Assembly: GCA_949825025.1 (NCBI GenBank)
Contig: OX463782.1
Span: 29,304,759-29,368,758 of the forward strand
Source: Siphlonurus alternatus
Lineage: Eukaryota; Arthropoda; Insecta; Ephemeroptera; Siphlonuridae
DNA length: 64,000 bases
Reading direction: 5' to 3'
Within the stretch, counting starts at the first letter, position 1. Each line of letters begins with the position of its first letter. The translations under genes and the position numbers were made by a program. The notes under the pieces were generated by a model that was given only the letters and a program-made list of their open reading frames with translations, did no database searches and was not told the DNA's origin. Below are positions 54,324 to 64,000 of the stretch, one piece after another.

Positions 54324-54493
54324 GGCCCTGTTTTTTTACTCGGGCCGCCCGGTTTGGCTATTCTGTTTAGCGAGCATGGGGGGGAAAGCGGGCAGAATGG
54401 TCCATCTTTTACCTGCTCCCAGAGCGCCCATTTCCCCTCCATTCCTTCTCAGTAACCGGGCGGCCCGGGCGGTCCGAGTAAAAAAAAAAGGCC
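54324..54493. mobile_element. Short GC-rich MITE
   Basis: GGCCCTGTTTTTTTACTCGG plus GCCGCCCGG is mirrored by CCGGGCGGCCCGGGCGGTCC, GAGTAAAAAAAAAAGGCC. 170 bp and much richer in GC than the DNA around it. Confidence 0.82.
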
Positions 54494-54663
54494 ACAATGT
54501 TCTTTTTAAGTCTCACAAAATTGCAAATCTATCTTTTTATCTTTTGGTGCTGCAACTCAATAAGTAAATTTCATGCTATCCCAAGGTGTACATAATCTAT
54601 AGTTAATTTTCATTTTCTGAAACTAGGTTAATTAGTAACAACTTTAAATTATATAAATATTGA

Positions 54664-54770
54664 GTGCTTTGGAGGGCAATTTGTAGACGGACGAGGTAAT
54701 AATGCTGCTGGCTTACCCCGTAAAGGGATATGGCGTCATGTTATGTATGTATGTATGTATGTATATGATT
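54664..54770 (+). mobile_element. Probable retroposon 3' tail, (TATG)n
   Basis: GCTTTGGAGGGCAATTTGTA, then CTTACCCCGTAAAGGGATAT, then ATGTTATGTATGTATGTATG. A unique GC-richer stretch running into a tetranucleotide tail is typical of SINE or non-LTR ends. Confidence 0.5.
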
Positions 54771-55783
54771 AACCAGGAAAATAAGGAATAAAAAGAAATG
54801 TGATAATTTTATGCATCAAAGCTTTATACGGTATGTACGAAACTAAATTTACAAGTAAAACTAAATATGCATTCTGACACAAACACACTTAAACTGTACA
54901 GTACTTTACAAATTATATTAACAATAATAATTGAGGAACAACAGAAATGCAACAACTTCATTAATTTTCTTCTTCTTCTTTACAATCATCCACATTAAAT
55001 TGTAGACTAGGAATAACATATTTGATTACAGTTACAATGAGTTATCTACAATGGCAGAATTCTTATTGATTTCAAAAATACATTTACTAAAGCTGACAAT
55101 TAAGAATGAGTATGAACACACATACACAAAAAATATGATTCAAAGAATGCTACCAGCTTATTAATTAAACAAAATATCACATTGCCAGGCTTGTGTGATG
55201 GGAATGCAAACCTGATTAGAAGAAGCTCAGCTTCTTTGGTGTACATAAATTCACAAAATTCCTAAATTTAGCAGCTTTTTCACTTGGCTGTGAGGCCTTA
55301 TTGGTCAGCCATAATATTCAGATCTCACAATCACTAATCACATAGATTTGCTCAACTCAAGAAAATGGGGCAACTTAAACCATTAAGGAATTTGTAATAT
55401 ACAACATACTTATAAATAACAAGTTTAACATAATAAAATTGGCCCAAAGAAGCAAGCACAATGTAAAATAGTTTAGTTACAAAATAAGCCTTAATTTGTT
55501 TATACATTTTTCTTTCTTGACGCTTAAAACTAACTATTATTCAGTCAATAATATATAAACAAATTTGAGAAACTTGTCCTTTTAAGCATATTTAATTTTC
55601 ATACATTTATAATTAAATCTACATAATTTTTGTTTAAATATATATAATATATTTACTCTATTTACACACATTAATAAATTAGGTAACTTCACAATATAAG
55701 TAGTTACATGTGTCACATAACAATCACAGTTGGAATGCCTTCTGACTTTTCTTTCTTCTATTTACTCACATATAACATAATTA

Positions 55784-56151
55784 TTAAAATAGTTTCCGTA
55801 CCATTTTCCGAAGTCCTCCTGCCCTTCTCTGTGGTAACACTGGTGGGGGGCATCCTACGTTACTTGTCAGGGTTTCCACAGATGTTCCGTTGGTCAGCTT
55901 GGAGGGTGGTGGGGGATGCCAGGCTCTGCTCAACACCGGAGAGCTGTCCGTGCTGTGTCGCCTGCTGCGAGGAGAAGAGGGGGGCGGGGGGCGGGGCCTC
56001 ACCACGGCCAGCGTAGCAGGACTCAGACCGGAGCACAGCTCTTCCACGCTGACACCTCGCAGCTCTCGACGTAACTTGCGACGTTTCCGCTTGTTGGGAT
56101 CGAGCTTGAAGTCCAAATCTCCCCCACAACCAATTCGCTGCTCCAACAAAG
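55784..56151 (-). CDS. SUCO: SUCO-like exon 10: C-terminal tail and stop
   Basis: It encodes [20 protein letters not shown] then the basic [12 protein letters not shown], and a Pro/Ser-rich end finishing RKMVRKLF and TAA (55786-55784). The 3' UTR probably continues left, but its end is not clear. Confidence 0.85.
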
Positions 56152-56635
56152 CTGTGGACACAATAAACATTGAAATTAGTACTTTACTTGATTTATTACT
56201 AACATCGTGGATATAATGGTAACAATTCAAAAAATACGGTATTATTTAAATGCACAAGCTAATGAAAATAATACAATGTCTACACTAATTTAGACAGAAT
56301 AAAACACAAAGAAATTTGCACAATTCCAGCAGAATTGATTACCGGTATGAAAAAACATACTGGAGAACAGAATTAAAATCAATTACATTTCAACAATACA
56401 AAACATTTATAATTAGAGATGTCCTTATAAACAGCATTCATGACAAAGCAAGCTTTAATTAATTGAAGCACCAGAAAATATTAAAAGCAGATTTCTTTAG
56501 TAAAACACAAAATAGATTTAATGTGCAATTTTTTGCTTGGCTTGAGAAAAATTAAACTGTCAATGAGTACAATAATATCAACATTATAATTTTTAAAAAT
56601 CTGAATAAATTTTTGTACAGATTTTTTTTAAAAAA

Positions 56636-56682
<47 letters not shown>

Positions 56683-59600
56683 ATACAAATAATAAATAAA
56701 TACAAATAATAAAATAATAAAGGCAAACATCATACATGCATGAAGAGGTCAGCCGTAGTGCATGCAAAGCAGTTCACCTGGGCTTGTCGGCCTTGCCCTG
56801 AAGGTTTGAACTTGGCCAATGTCATCGCTGGGCCGTCTTTTCCTGTGTCCTGATTGGCTCAGCAGCCTGAGGTCCTCGGCGGAGAGGCGTCGAGGCTGCG
56901 GTGAGGACACACGGATGGGCTCGGGACTTGCCTCCTGGTAGCTAGAGGGGCGGCACTGACTGAGCAGCCACTTCAAAAACAGCAGCAGCAGGCACAGCAC
57001 CAGCATGTGCTGGCTCAGCATCTGGAACAACAGAAACCGTCATTAGGAGAAAAGTGGGAAGAAAAAGTATCAGATTTTTTATTATTGTTTTTTAGTTGAA
57101 AGAAAAACAAATTATTCCTTTCAAATTATTCCATTTAAAATCCAAGCAACATTTAAATACTATATTATATTATATTAAAATAACAAATGAAGAAAAAATT
57201 CTTTTATCGTTTATTTAATGAAGTACTTTTTGCAGACGCTCACCGAGACTTTGTACATCCACGAGTCCCTCTCTGACAGGAGGGCCGCGGTGGTGGCTGC
57301 GAGAGCTGACAGTCGTTGCTCCATTGCGGAGAGGCTCTCTGCATGCGCCACCTCGCGCTGGGCAGCCTGACGAGACGCCTCGCCCACTGCGGCCAACGTG
57401 CGCTCGAACGCTCGCTGCATCTCCTCCACTTGCTTTTTGTAGCGACGACTCAGCTCCTCCAGGTATTGGGCACTCAACGACATGTTCCGCTCCAGAGCCT
57501 GTTGGATTATTATATTGATAATGACAAATTACAGGTTTTTATTTTTTTATTTCAGAATAACGGCAAAAAATGTAACAATAAATAAATTTAAATTGATAAA
57601 TTTAAGTATTAAAAATGAAATCAATATTTTTAATTACAAATTCCTCTTCAAGCAGACGTGATTGACTTCCTTGACTGTATGAGCAAAGTCTTGATGTTTC
57701 AGATAAAAAAAGTTACAGTATGCATGTTTGTATTTTTAAATAAAATTTTACTAGCAATATTGCTCATGAATAGTTGTATTTCTGAGAAACTATGTGGGTA
57801 GACTAGGACAGTTCTATGACCGGCAGAGTCTTCAACTAACTTGTAAGTAAGGCCATCATTTTACTAAATAATAACCCTCACCTTAATTCTGTTGGCTAGC
57901 CTGACAAACACAGACTCCTTCTGCTGCCCCTGCTGTTGCTGAGCTCCCTGAGGTACCGCTTGACTCTGGGTGGGCTGCTGGGACCCTTGCTCCTGCTTTT
58001 GTATGCTCGGCTGTGTCGGCTGCGGCTGTCCACTTTGATGTGGAGGGGGGATCTGGCCACTGGGCTGGGGGTGCGGGGTACTGCCTGGGAGTGAGCCTGG
58101 TGTGGCAGGGCTGCCAACATTGGGGTCCAACTCCACCCCCTCTTCCTTGAGATCTGCTAGGATTGTGTCCAGATGTTCTCCGGTACTCCACTCTTCTGTG
58201 TCCTCTTCTAACTCCGTAGTACTATTTTCAGGAACGGGTTCTGTTGTGGAAGGCTCTGGTAAGGACGTGGACATGACTGGACTAGACACTTGCTCACTCG
58301 ACTCTTGCTCCTTCAGAGTTCTCGTAGGCCTGATCTCATTCTCTATACTTGACGGAACTTGTGAGGACTCGGAGCTACTTGATGGTGCAGGGATACTACA
58401 TGTGGAGGGGGTTTCTGATGGCTGTAATATAATAAAGGGGTCATGTGGGGCAAGGGTGAGGTTATCATAGTTCTGAGGAGGGGCACGTCTGGGTGGGACG
58501 AGGTCTGCAAGGAGGTGGCACAGGGCATGAAGGTATTCAGAGGGTAGCAGAGCAGCCAAGTAGCTGTCGTTGAGAGCACTCCGACGTCCCTGACACAACT
58601 CCTCTCTCTGCAGACTGTTGACTACGTAACGTGACGCCAACATAGCTTGAAGTTCCTCGCCTCTACATGCTAGAAGTCTGAGGACCGCAGGTGAGCAGTC
58701 GGCACAGAGCTCGGTGCCAGGCAAGGGAGTCACTCCACACTCCACCTCACCAACCTCCCCCTCGCCATCAGTGGCGTTACGAGCATCGCCTGCAACATAA
58801 ATGCCATATGTCATATTACCATTATTGCTAACTGTAATGAAATACTTCCATTATATATTGTAATAAATATAAATTTAACTTTCAAATCAATTTAATACAT
58901 CACTGCATACTTTATTTCCAATCCATTTTTATAGAAGTGCAGCTAACAAAATATTAATAAAACCAAATTATTTTTAAAAATTAACTTCTGGTAAGCAATT
59001 AATTTATGAATAAAGATTTTTAAACGATATTGAAATCCACAACTAATAATTTTTAATTTTCAATTCAACTTTACCACTGTAATTGCTTCCTAGATTTTAA
59101 AGATTTATGTACTTATATAGGGTGTACTTAAGCTATACACATACCAGTATTTGTATCATCACAGAGAGCAACTACAACATACAGACAGTTATGTGGAGAT
59201 TACCCACCTGTTTTCACGAGAACTTGAGCAGCTTTTTTGACAATACTCATGACTGCGTCCCTTGCACTGCCAAACAGATTCTTAGGAGCATCTCCTTTCG
59301 GAATTGTAACTGAAACAAAGATATTTTAATTAGATAGGAGAAGTTATGACAGGTTTATTAGACACTGCAATATATTATGGAAAAAATGCCCAACTAGCAC
59401 AAACACTATAGAGTGACTGACAGTGATTTTATTTTATTTGTTAGTCATGAGATTTTTTTACTGCCTTCCTTTTGTTATAATAACCAAGGTTTCTTTATAC
59501 AGGTTAAGACACGCACGCATTTCGTGCGTCAATTTCGTTAAATTTTCAGGCCCCATTGTACCGCGAAATTTTAAAAATAGCATTGCATGATGGGCGCATT

Positions 59601-59803
59601 CAAATTTTCGCGGCACGATGTGGCCAAAAATACTTGAACGTGATTGGCTAAGCCTTTTAACATTGGTCCAATCGGTGGCTTAACCTGTATAAAGGAACGT
59701 TGATAATAACTAAATCTATTTAAAACAATTACAGTAAAAAATCGTTATTATGCAACTTGTTGTTAGGTAAAACTCGATTTTGAGCAAAGAAGATTGCGGT
59801 CCC

Positions 59804-59836
<33 letters not shown>

Positions 59837-62536
59837 CAGGTATAGGAAAAACTCGATATAAGATATAAAGTAATACTCGATATAAGATAAATCTAATTTC
59901 CTGGGTCCTTTGATATTACGTAATAACAAGTTTGTACTGCAGTAATTGCACAGAGCTACATTTAATTAGCTGTCTCGTTGTTAAGACAAGTTGAGGCATG
60001 TCGGTATGTTGCTCACCCAGCTCGTCGTCATCATCGTCATCGTCTTCCTGATGCCGCGGCTCCTCCTCCGTGTCCAGCACCTCAAACTCGCTCGTGCCGT
60101 ACACCCGCAGCAGCGATACCGGGCAGTAGTGCTCTGATCCCCAGTGGGAGTGGAACTCAACCTAGGAGATACAAAGACAATTAGTGGGACTAGACTTACA
60201 GAAGAGCATGGGCAGAGAGGAACTAATAGCAAAAGGTGTGCACTTGAATGATCACAAAAACTCCTTGTAGCGAGTAAAAAAAAAATAGTTAAAAACAATT
60301 AAACCAATTTTTTTAGGATAAATGAAGATAAATATTGCAAAAATTGCTTAAAGACTATTTCTTTATCCTAAAAAAATTAGAGCCATTTATTGTAAATATG
60401 ATACAATACTATAGTCAATAAAAATCAGTAGAATCTCCCTTACTAATTCCTATTTTGAAAACAAAGATTATGGTTGATACTGACCCGCATGAACTTGCCG
60501 AAGAGGTGAGGCTCCAGGGCGAAGCTCTGTATGGTCCTCTCATCCTCGGCAGTGAAGTGTCCGACCGCATGCCAGTCCCTCGTGGGGAAGCGGTCGCTCA
60601 CAAACACTGAGAACTCCTTGGGGGATGACGAGAACAGTTCAAAGTTGGCCAGCTCCACCTGGAACATGGTGACGTTAGGGCACTGCATTGGAGACAACGT
60701 CTAACGTCATGACGCTCAAGCAAAACAAGAAATTCCTATTTGTCAAATTTAAATTTTAAATAATTATTACGTTAATATATGACGATTTAATATGCATGTG
60801 ATAATATTAGAAATATCATAGAAATTTTAATATTATTATTTGCATATTATTATAAATAGATAACAAACACAAAGAACTAGGGATCGAGGAAGGCATAGAG
60901 AGAGGAGAAGAAAGGATAATTCGATAAAAACTTGGGGGAAAAAAAAAAAAACAAAAAAAGACTATGCAAGATTTTATATAAAGAGGAAAATAAATGAAAA
61001 TAAGTGACTTTATTACTTTCTGCTTATTTTATTTGAAGTAACACAACCCACCTGCTTCGCCTGGATGGCCTCACACAACTCCACCACGAACCAGATCTTG
61101 GTGCTGGTGCACGGGTTCAGCAAGTACTCATCACGCGAGGGCGACAGCACAGAGCTTACGCTCACGGCTTCGGAGTTGGCGGCCGCAACCTTCGCCCCAC
61201 AGTCTGGGGACGCGTAGTTCTTCGAGCGCAGTTTCACGTTGCCAGAGGGCTTGGGCACCGCCCTGGGGGGCTCGCTCGCGTTCTGACCTGAAAGTACAAC
61301 GTGCGTCTTACTGACTGATTCTTGGTGTACAGAATTATAAAAAATACGCTGCAAAGAACACCTAACTTTGTTAGTCTCAGGCGTCTCAGTACACTCATAT
61401 AGTTACGTTTTAATAAGAATTTATCAATAATAATTTGATTTACTGTATACGTTTAATTAATCTTGGAATGATTTGATCTTAAATAATAAAATAAATCGAG
61501 TGATGCAGAAGTTTATTTGAGGACGGACGGGACTGTGCATCACGCAGTAAAAAAAAAAAAAAAAAGAAAATAAATAAATAAAAATAATAATAAAAAAAAA
61601 AAAAAAAGGACTAAATAGTGAATACATTTATTATAAATTTCTTCACCATGTAAGCAATGCAATTCTCCAATGAATTATTAATACATTTTGTTTTCACCGC
61701 CATATTAACCTAAATTAAATATTTAAATCTATATTTTTTCATATAAAAAGCGAGTACAAAGTATCTCGACGCGCGCAACGGTCCAAAGATTAACACAGAC
61801 GCTATTGATTTTGTATGACGAGTGCAACTGCATGCAGATACTGACCTTTCCTCTTCTCAGCCTCTGCCAGCTGTTTCTGTGCCCACTCGCTGAAGGAGGG
61901 GATTTCTTCGCCGTGTCCAGAGTCCTCACTGTGGTTGCCAACTGTCCCTTGCGCTTGTTCTCGTTCGGGAGGGGGGGAAGGTGCAGACACGCTGGGGGTG
62001 GAGGTGGGTGGGTCCCGGGGGGCCAGATCGGGAGGCAAGGTAGCCTCAGACACGGCCTTCTCCTGGATAGGGGATGGGGCCTCTTCCTTTTCCTCCTCAG
62101 TGTGATTTCCGGCCTCGGGGGCGGGTTCCGGCAAGGGCTCAGTCTCGTTGAGGGCATCGCCAAGGTCAGGCAGGGGTGAGAGGTGAGCCGAACTGAGAGT
62201 GTCTACCAGCGAGGGCTCGGCGTTTGCTAACCTGCAATATTACAAGAAAAAACATCAATATTGATCCTGGAAACAAAAGGGGGAACAATGGAATTTGGCA
62301 ATTAAAAATCTTTCAAATTCAACCCAGCATGTTCACAAAATTTATTCGTTCTCCACACTATAAGCGCACCTCGAGGGGGGCACGAGATGCGGATGTTGAG
62401 GCACATGTCCAGCCCAGAGCGCCCAGCACGCCAACAGCAGGTAGACGAGGGCGACCTGCAGAAGTCTGCGCCATGCTCCACCCGCGGCAGCCACGAGCCA
62501 CGACGTTTGTGGGCGAAACTTTTCTGGAGGTACCAT
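55784..62536 (-). CDS. SUCO: SUN domain-containing ossification factor-like protein (SUCO/osteopotentia/Slp1 family), 10 exons, 994 aa
   Basis: Spliced CDS on the minus strand: 62536-62370, 62231-61846, 61287-61052, 60658-60485, 60161-60017, 59309-59208, 58789-57882, 57498-57244, 57021-56778, 56151-55784. All junctions keep frame, and the total is 995 codons including TAA. Order: N-terminal hydrophobic segment (about 25-43); acidic/proline-rich region; the family motif EIPSFSEW (165-172); SUN domain (about 200-350) with [30 protein letters not shown] and [17 protein letters not shown]; a seven-Asp run (about 361-368); a long Ser/Thr/Pro/Gln linker (about 405-706); the conserved [20 protein letters not shown] coiled coil (about 707-791); a transmembrane helix (about 797-812); and a basic tail. 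Family members sit in the ER or nuclear envelope membrane. Vertebrate SUCO is linked to collagen secretion and bone formation, and yeast Slp1 to folding or protection of membrane proteins. Human SUCO is longer (about 1250 residues). The ATG at 62536 was chosen because it opens directly into the hydrophobic segment. Confidence 0.92.
56630..56685. repeat. (AAAT)n microsatellite
   Basis: About 14 units of AAAT in the last intron of the SUCO-like gene. Confidence 0.95.
56778..57021 (-). CDS. SUCO: SUCO-like exon 9: transmembrane helix
   Basis: It encodes [20 protein letters not shown], a single membrane helix, then an Arg/Pro/Ser-rich tail including [10 protein letters not shown]. It ends G|GTGAAC in phase 1. 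Confidence 0.9.
57244..57498 (-). CDS. SUCO: SUCO-like exon 8: coiled coil
   Basis: It encodes [20 protein letters not shown] and [15 protein letters not shown], then an Ala/Glu-rich helix to [11 protein letters not shown]. The NMSLS-YLEELS-RY-KQ-EEMQ block is the most conserved C-terminal signature of SUCO. Confidence 0.93.
57882..58789 (-). CDS. SUCO: SUCO-like exon 7: long disordered linker
   Basis: A 908-bp exon. It begins with a Cys-containing conserved part ([40 protein letters not shown]). It then has a Ser/Thr/Glu-rich stretch and a Gln/Pro-rich stretch ending in [15 protein letters not shown], which leads into the coiled coil. Confidence 0.92.
59208..59309 (-). CDS. SUCO: SUCO-like exon 6
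   Basis: It encodes [20 protein letters not shown] then [13 protein letters not shown], a short amphipathic helix that follows the SUN domain in the family. The acceptor is TTTCAG and the donor GTGGGT. Confidence 0.85.
59474..59710. mobile_element. MITE in SUCO-like intron 5
   Basis: GTTATAATAACCAAGGTTTC, TTTATACAGGTTAAG is mirrored by CTTAACCTGTATAAAGGAAC, GTTGATAATAAC. 237 bp. Inner GCGAAATTTTAAAA and CAAATTTTCGCGG pair. Confidence 0.88.
60017..60161 (-). CDS. SUCO: SUCO-like exon 5: end of SUN domain and acidic run
   Basis: It encodes [20 protein letters not shown] then [14 protein letters not shown], and an acidic [12 protein letters not shown]. The [11 protein letters not shown] block closes the SUN domain. 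Confidence 0.92.
60485..60658 (-). CDS. SUCO: SUCO-like exon 4: SUN domain core
   Basis: It encodes [29 protein letters not shown] and [12 protein letters not shown]. The acceptor TTCCAG at 60659 restores the conserved join [11 protein letters not shown]. It spans 58 codons in phase 0. Confidence 0.92.
61052..61287 (-). CDS. SUCO: SUCO-like exon 3: first part of SUN domain
   Basis: It encodes [32 protein letters not shown] and QAKQ. NYAS, CGAK and the paired Cys are hallmark positions of SUCO-type SUN domains. Confidence 0.92.
61846..62231 (-). CDS. SUCO: SUCO-like exon 2: acidic/Pro-rich region and SFSEW motif
   Basis: A poorly conserved Glu/Pro/Ser-rich stretch ends in [20 protein letters not shown]. 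The short SF-x-EW block followed by a charged helix is found at the same place in SUCO proteins. The donor is GTCAGT. Confidence 0.87.
62370..62536 (-). CDS. SUCO: SUCO-like exon 1: start and signal/anchor segment
   Basis: From ATG at 62536: [10 protein letters not shown], then [20 protein letters not shown], a hydrophobic segment after two Arg, as in a signal peptide. The donor is GTGCGC at 62369. The start is an inference, because a 5' UTR exon cannot be excluded. Confidence 0.78.
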
Positions 62537-64000
62537 CTCCTTATTGTCACTCCCGCTCGCGCCAGTCCATTCCTGGTCACACGGTACCGCACGAGGCGCA
62601 ATCGTTCAAACTTTAAACGACGTCGAAAAGTCCGAAAGTCTCTCTCACACGTGAATATGTTGTTGAATCTTGTAGAATACACTTTGGAAGCTTCTCTTGC
62701 ACTGCTACGGGATGATTCTGTACAAGGGTAAAGTCAAGACCAGTCTATGGTTTGCATGCAAATGATCATGCGAACTTAAAAACGTGACAGCGATCGCGTG
62801 CTCCTACCACACCGACGCCACGAGACCGAAACCTTACTATTAATGCGACGATTTATTTGTTTGCTCCGCCCAGATAAATGCATTATAGACGAGACACTTC
62901 CGTCACTTAAACAATAATTTAATTATAATGAACAAGTACGACGGAAATTTGAAATGCTGAAACATATCATGTTAATATGTATTGTTATTAACGATAACTA
63001 TATTATGTTATTACTGATAATAGTAATAACCTGCTTTCTATTAATATCTATCAGGTGAATGGCATTTTGGCACAAACCCGTATTATGTACTGGCATACCC
63101 TTCCAAGTTTTGCGTAATTATGAAGTTCAAAAGCTAGTATTTAGTGTTTTATGACAGTAAATACCAATTTGCACTTAATTTTATATTTAACTCCATAATA
63201 ATTGATTTTAGCAAACTGTACAAATTGCAAATTCGAATGTAATAAATACAACAAAAGTTTTAATTACACAATACTGCAGTGTACGTCATAAGAAGATAAT
63301 TAACGCGGTTTGATATATTTTGTATACGATGCGGGTCTGAAGGGCATGAACTGGGAAACAGCTCTACTGCGCTGACAGTGTATATAACAACGTATACGAT
63401 AAGATGAGAGTAAGCAGCGCGTGTAAGGCTCGTGCCAAGAGGCTCGCCAGAAAGAAACACTAAAATTAATTCTGTATTACTACCGGTAGTGCAGGGTTTT
63501 GATCGTATTTCCACATACTAAAACTTTGAAAGGAGGTTTGTGATGTAGAATGTAGAATTTTTTCGATTTTTAGTGAAATTCCTATTTAGTAAGTCTAAAA
63601 TATTCCCACAATTGGAGGGAATCTTGAATTAACTTAAATGTATTGAAAACACATGGTAGACACTTTGTTATATACTTGGCTGCTAATGCATCCCGCGTGA
63701 ACTTGGCCCGCAAAAACATTTGCGCACTCGCGAACCAACACGAGCCAATAAAGTGCCATCTAACAAAGTAAACATTTAACATCTACGTGCTCGTATTAAA
63801 GTTCTACCCTTGTGATACATCGGACGTGGCCTCTTTAGAAACAATAATGTTACGTCTTTAAAGAGAGTGGTTTTCTGTTCTAGACTGTACACCTCAGATT
63901 AATAACATAATCTTGTCTGAGCTTCAGAGACGTGTACATTTTTTTTTTTTACTTTTAGGAGAATATAAAAGAAAAACACCCATTAAGAATAGAACAAAAA
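62537..64000 (-). other. Upstream region of the SUCO-like gene
   Basis: GC-richer DNA to about 62640 is presumably 5' UTR and promoter. Beyond it are AT-rich DNA and short open frames (63260-63514, 63582-63782) with no recognised similarity. No TATA box or start site is assigned. Confidence 0.55.

Larger units (their letters stand above)
52284..55783. other. Convergent intergenic region, lectin-like gene to SUCO-like gene
   Basis: It holds three fold-back elements (52801, 53552, 54324), an (AT)n tract and a (TATG)n-tailed retroposon end. The last kilobase (54790-55783) has no repeats and may be the 3' UTR of the SUCO-like gene, which is an inference. Confidence 0.65.

Noticed and set aside
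62302..62682. 126-residue minus-strand frame overlapping SUCO-like exon 1
   Set aside because: It is in a different frame from the one that joins to the rest of the gene. The frame chosen has the hydrophobic N-terminus and the correct phase.

Overview
The window is nuclear DNA of an invertebrate, most likely an arthropod and probably an insect. The evidence is small GC-rich exons in very AT-rich introns, GT-AG splice sites, pol III-derived SINEs, many short fold-back (MITE-like) elements and long dinucleotide microsatellites. The species cannot be fixed from the sequence. No prokaryotic, viral or organellar gene is seen. Exon boundaries were worked out by hand from reading frame, splice sites and protein-family conservation.

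Three protein genes are supported. (1) 220-41984, + strand: a membrane dipeptidase (renal dipeptidase, peptidase M19 family) in at least 10 exons. It encodes 420 residues from the first visible exon, with an N-terminal membrane anchor; the true 5' end probably lies left of the window. All five zinc ligands are present, but two conserved catalytic residues are replaced. (2) 45985-52283, + strand: a secreted 269-residue C-type lectin-like protein in 8 exons, with a signal peptide, a linker and a C-terminal lectin domain. (3) 62536-55784, - strand: a complete 994-residue SUN-domain protein of the SUCO/osteopotentia/Slp1 family in 10 exons. It has an N-terminal hydrophobic segment, a SUN domain, an acidic and Q/P-rich linker, a coiled coil and a C-proximal transmembrane helix. 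Genes 2 and 3 are convergent. Nothing suggests that the three genes work in one pathway.

The introns and intergenic DNA are a repeat landscape. They hold two SINEs with different pol III heads (a 5S rRNA head and a tRNA head) that share a core, at least four fold-back families present in several copies, two large (about 1 kb) fold-back elements, several single fold-backs, long (GA)n and (AT)n tracts, and one 200-N assembly gap (9393-9592).

The most striking structure is at 37228-37921. The 3' splice site and first half of dipeptidase exon 6 are repeated as seven 101-bp tandem copies. Six are decoy half-exons, each with its own branch-point-like sequence, acceptor and in-frame stop, followed by the one real exon. 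The array also holds many copies of the palindromic octamer TGACGTCA, which is common across the rest of the window as well.
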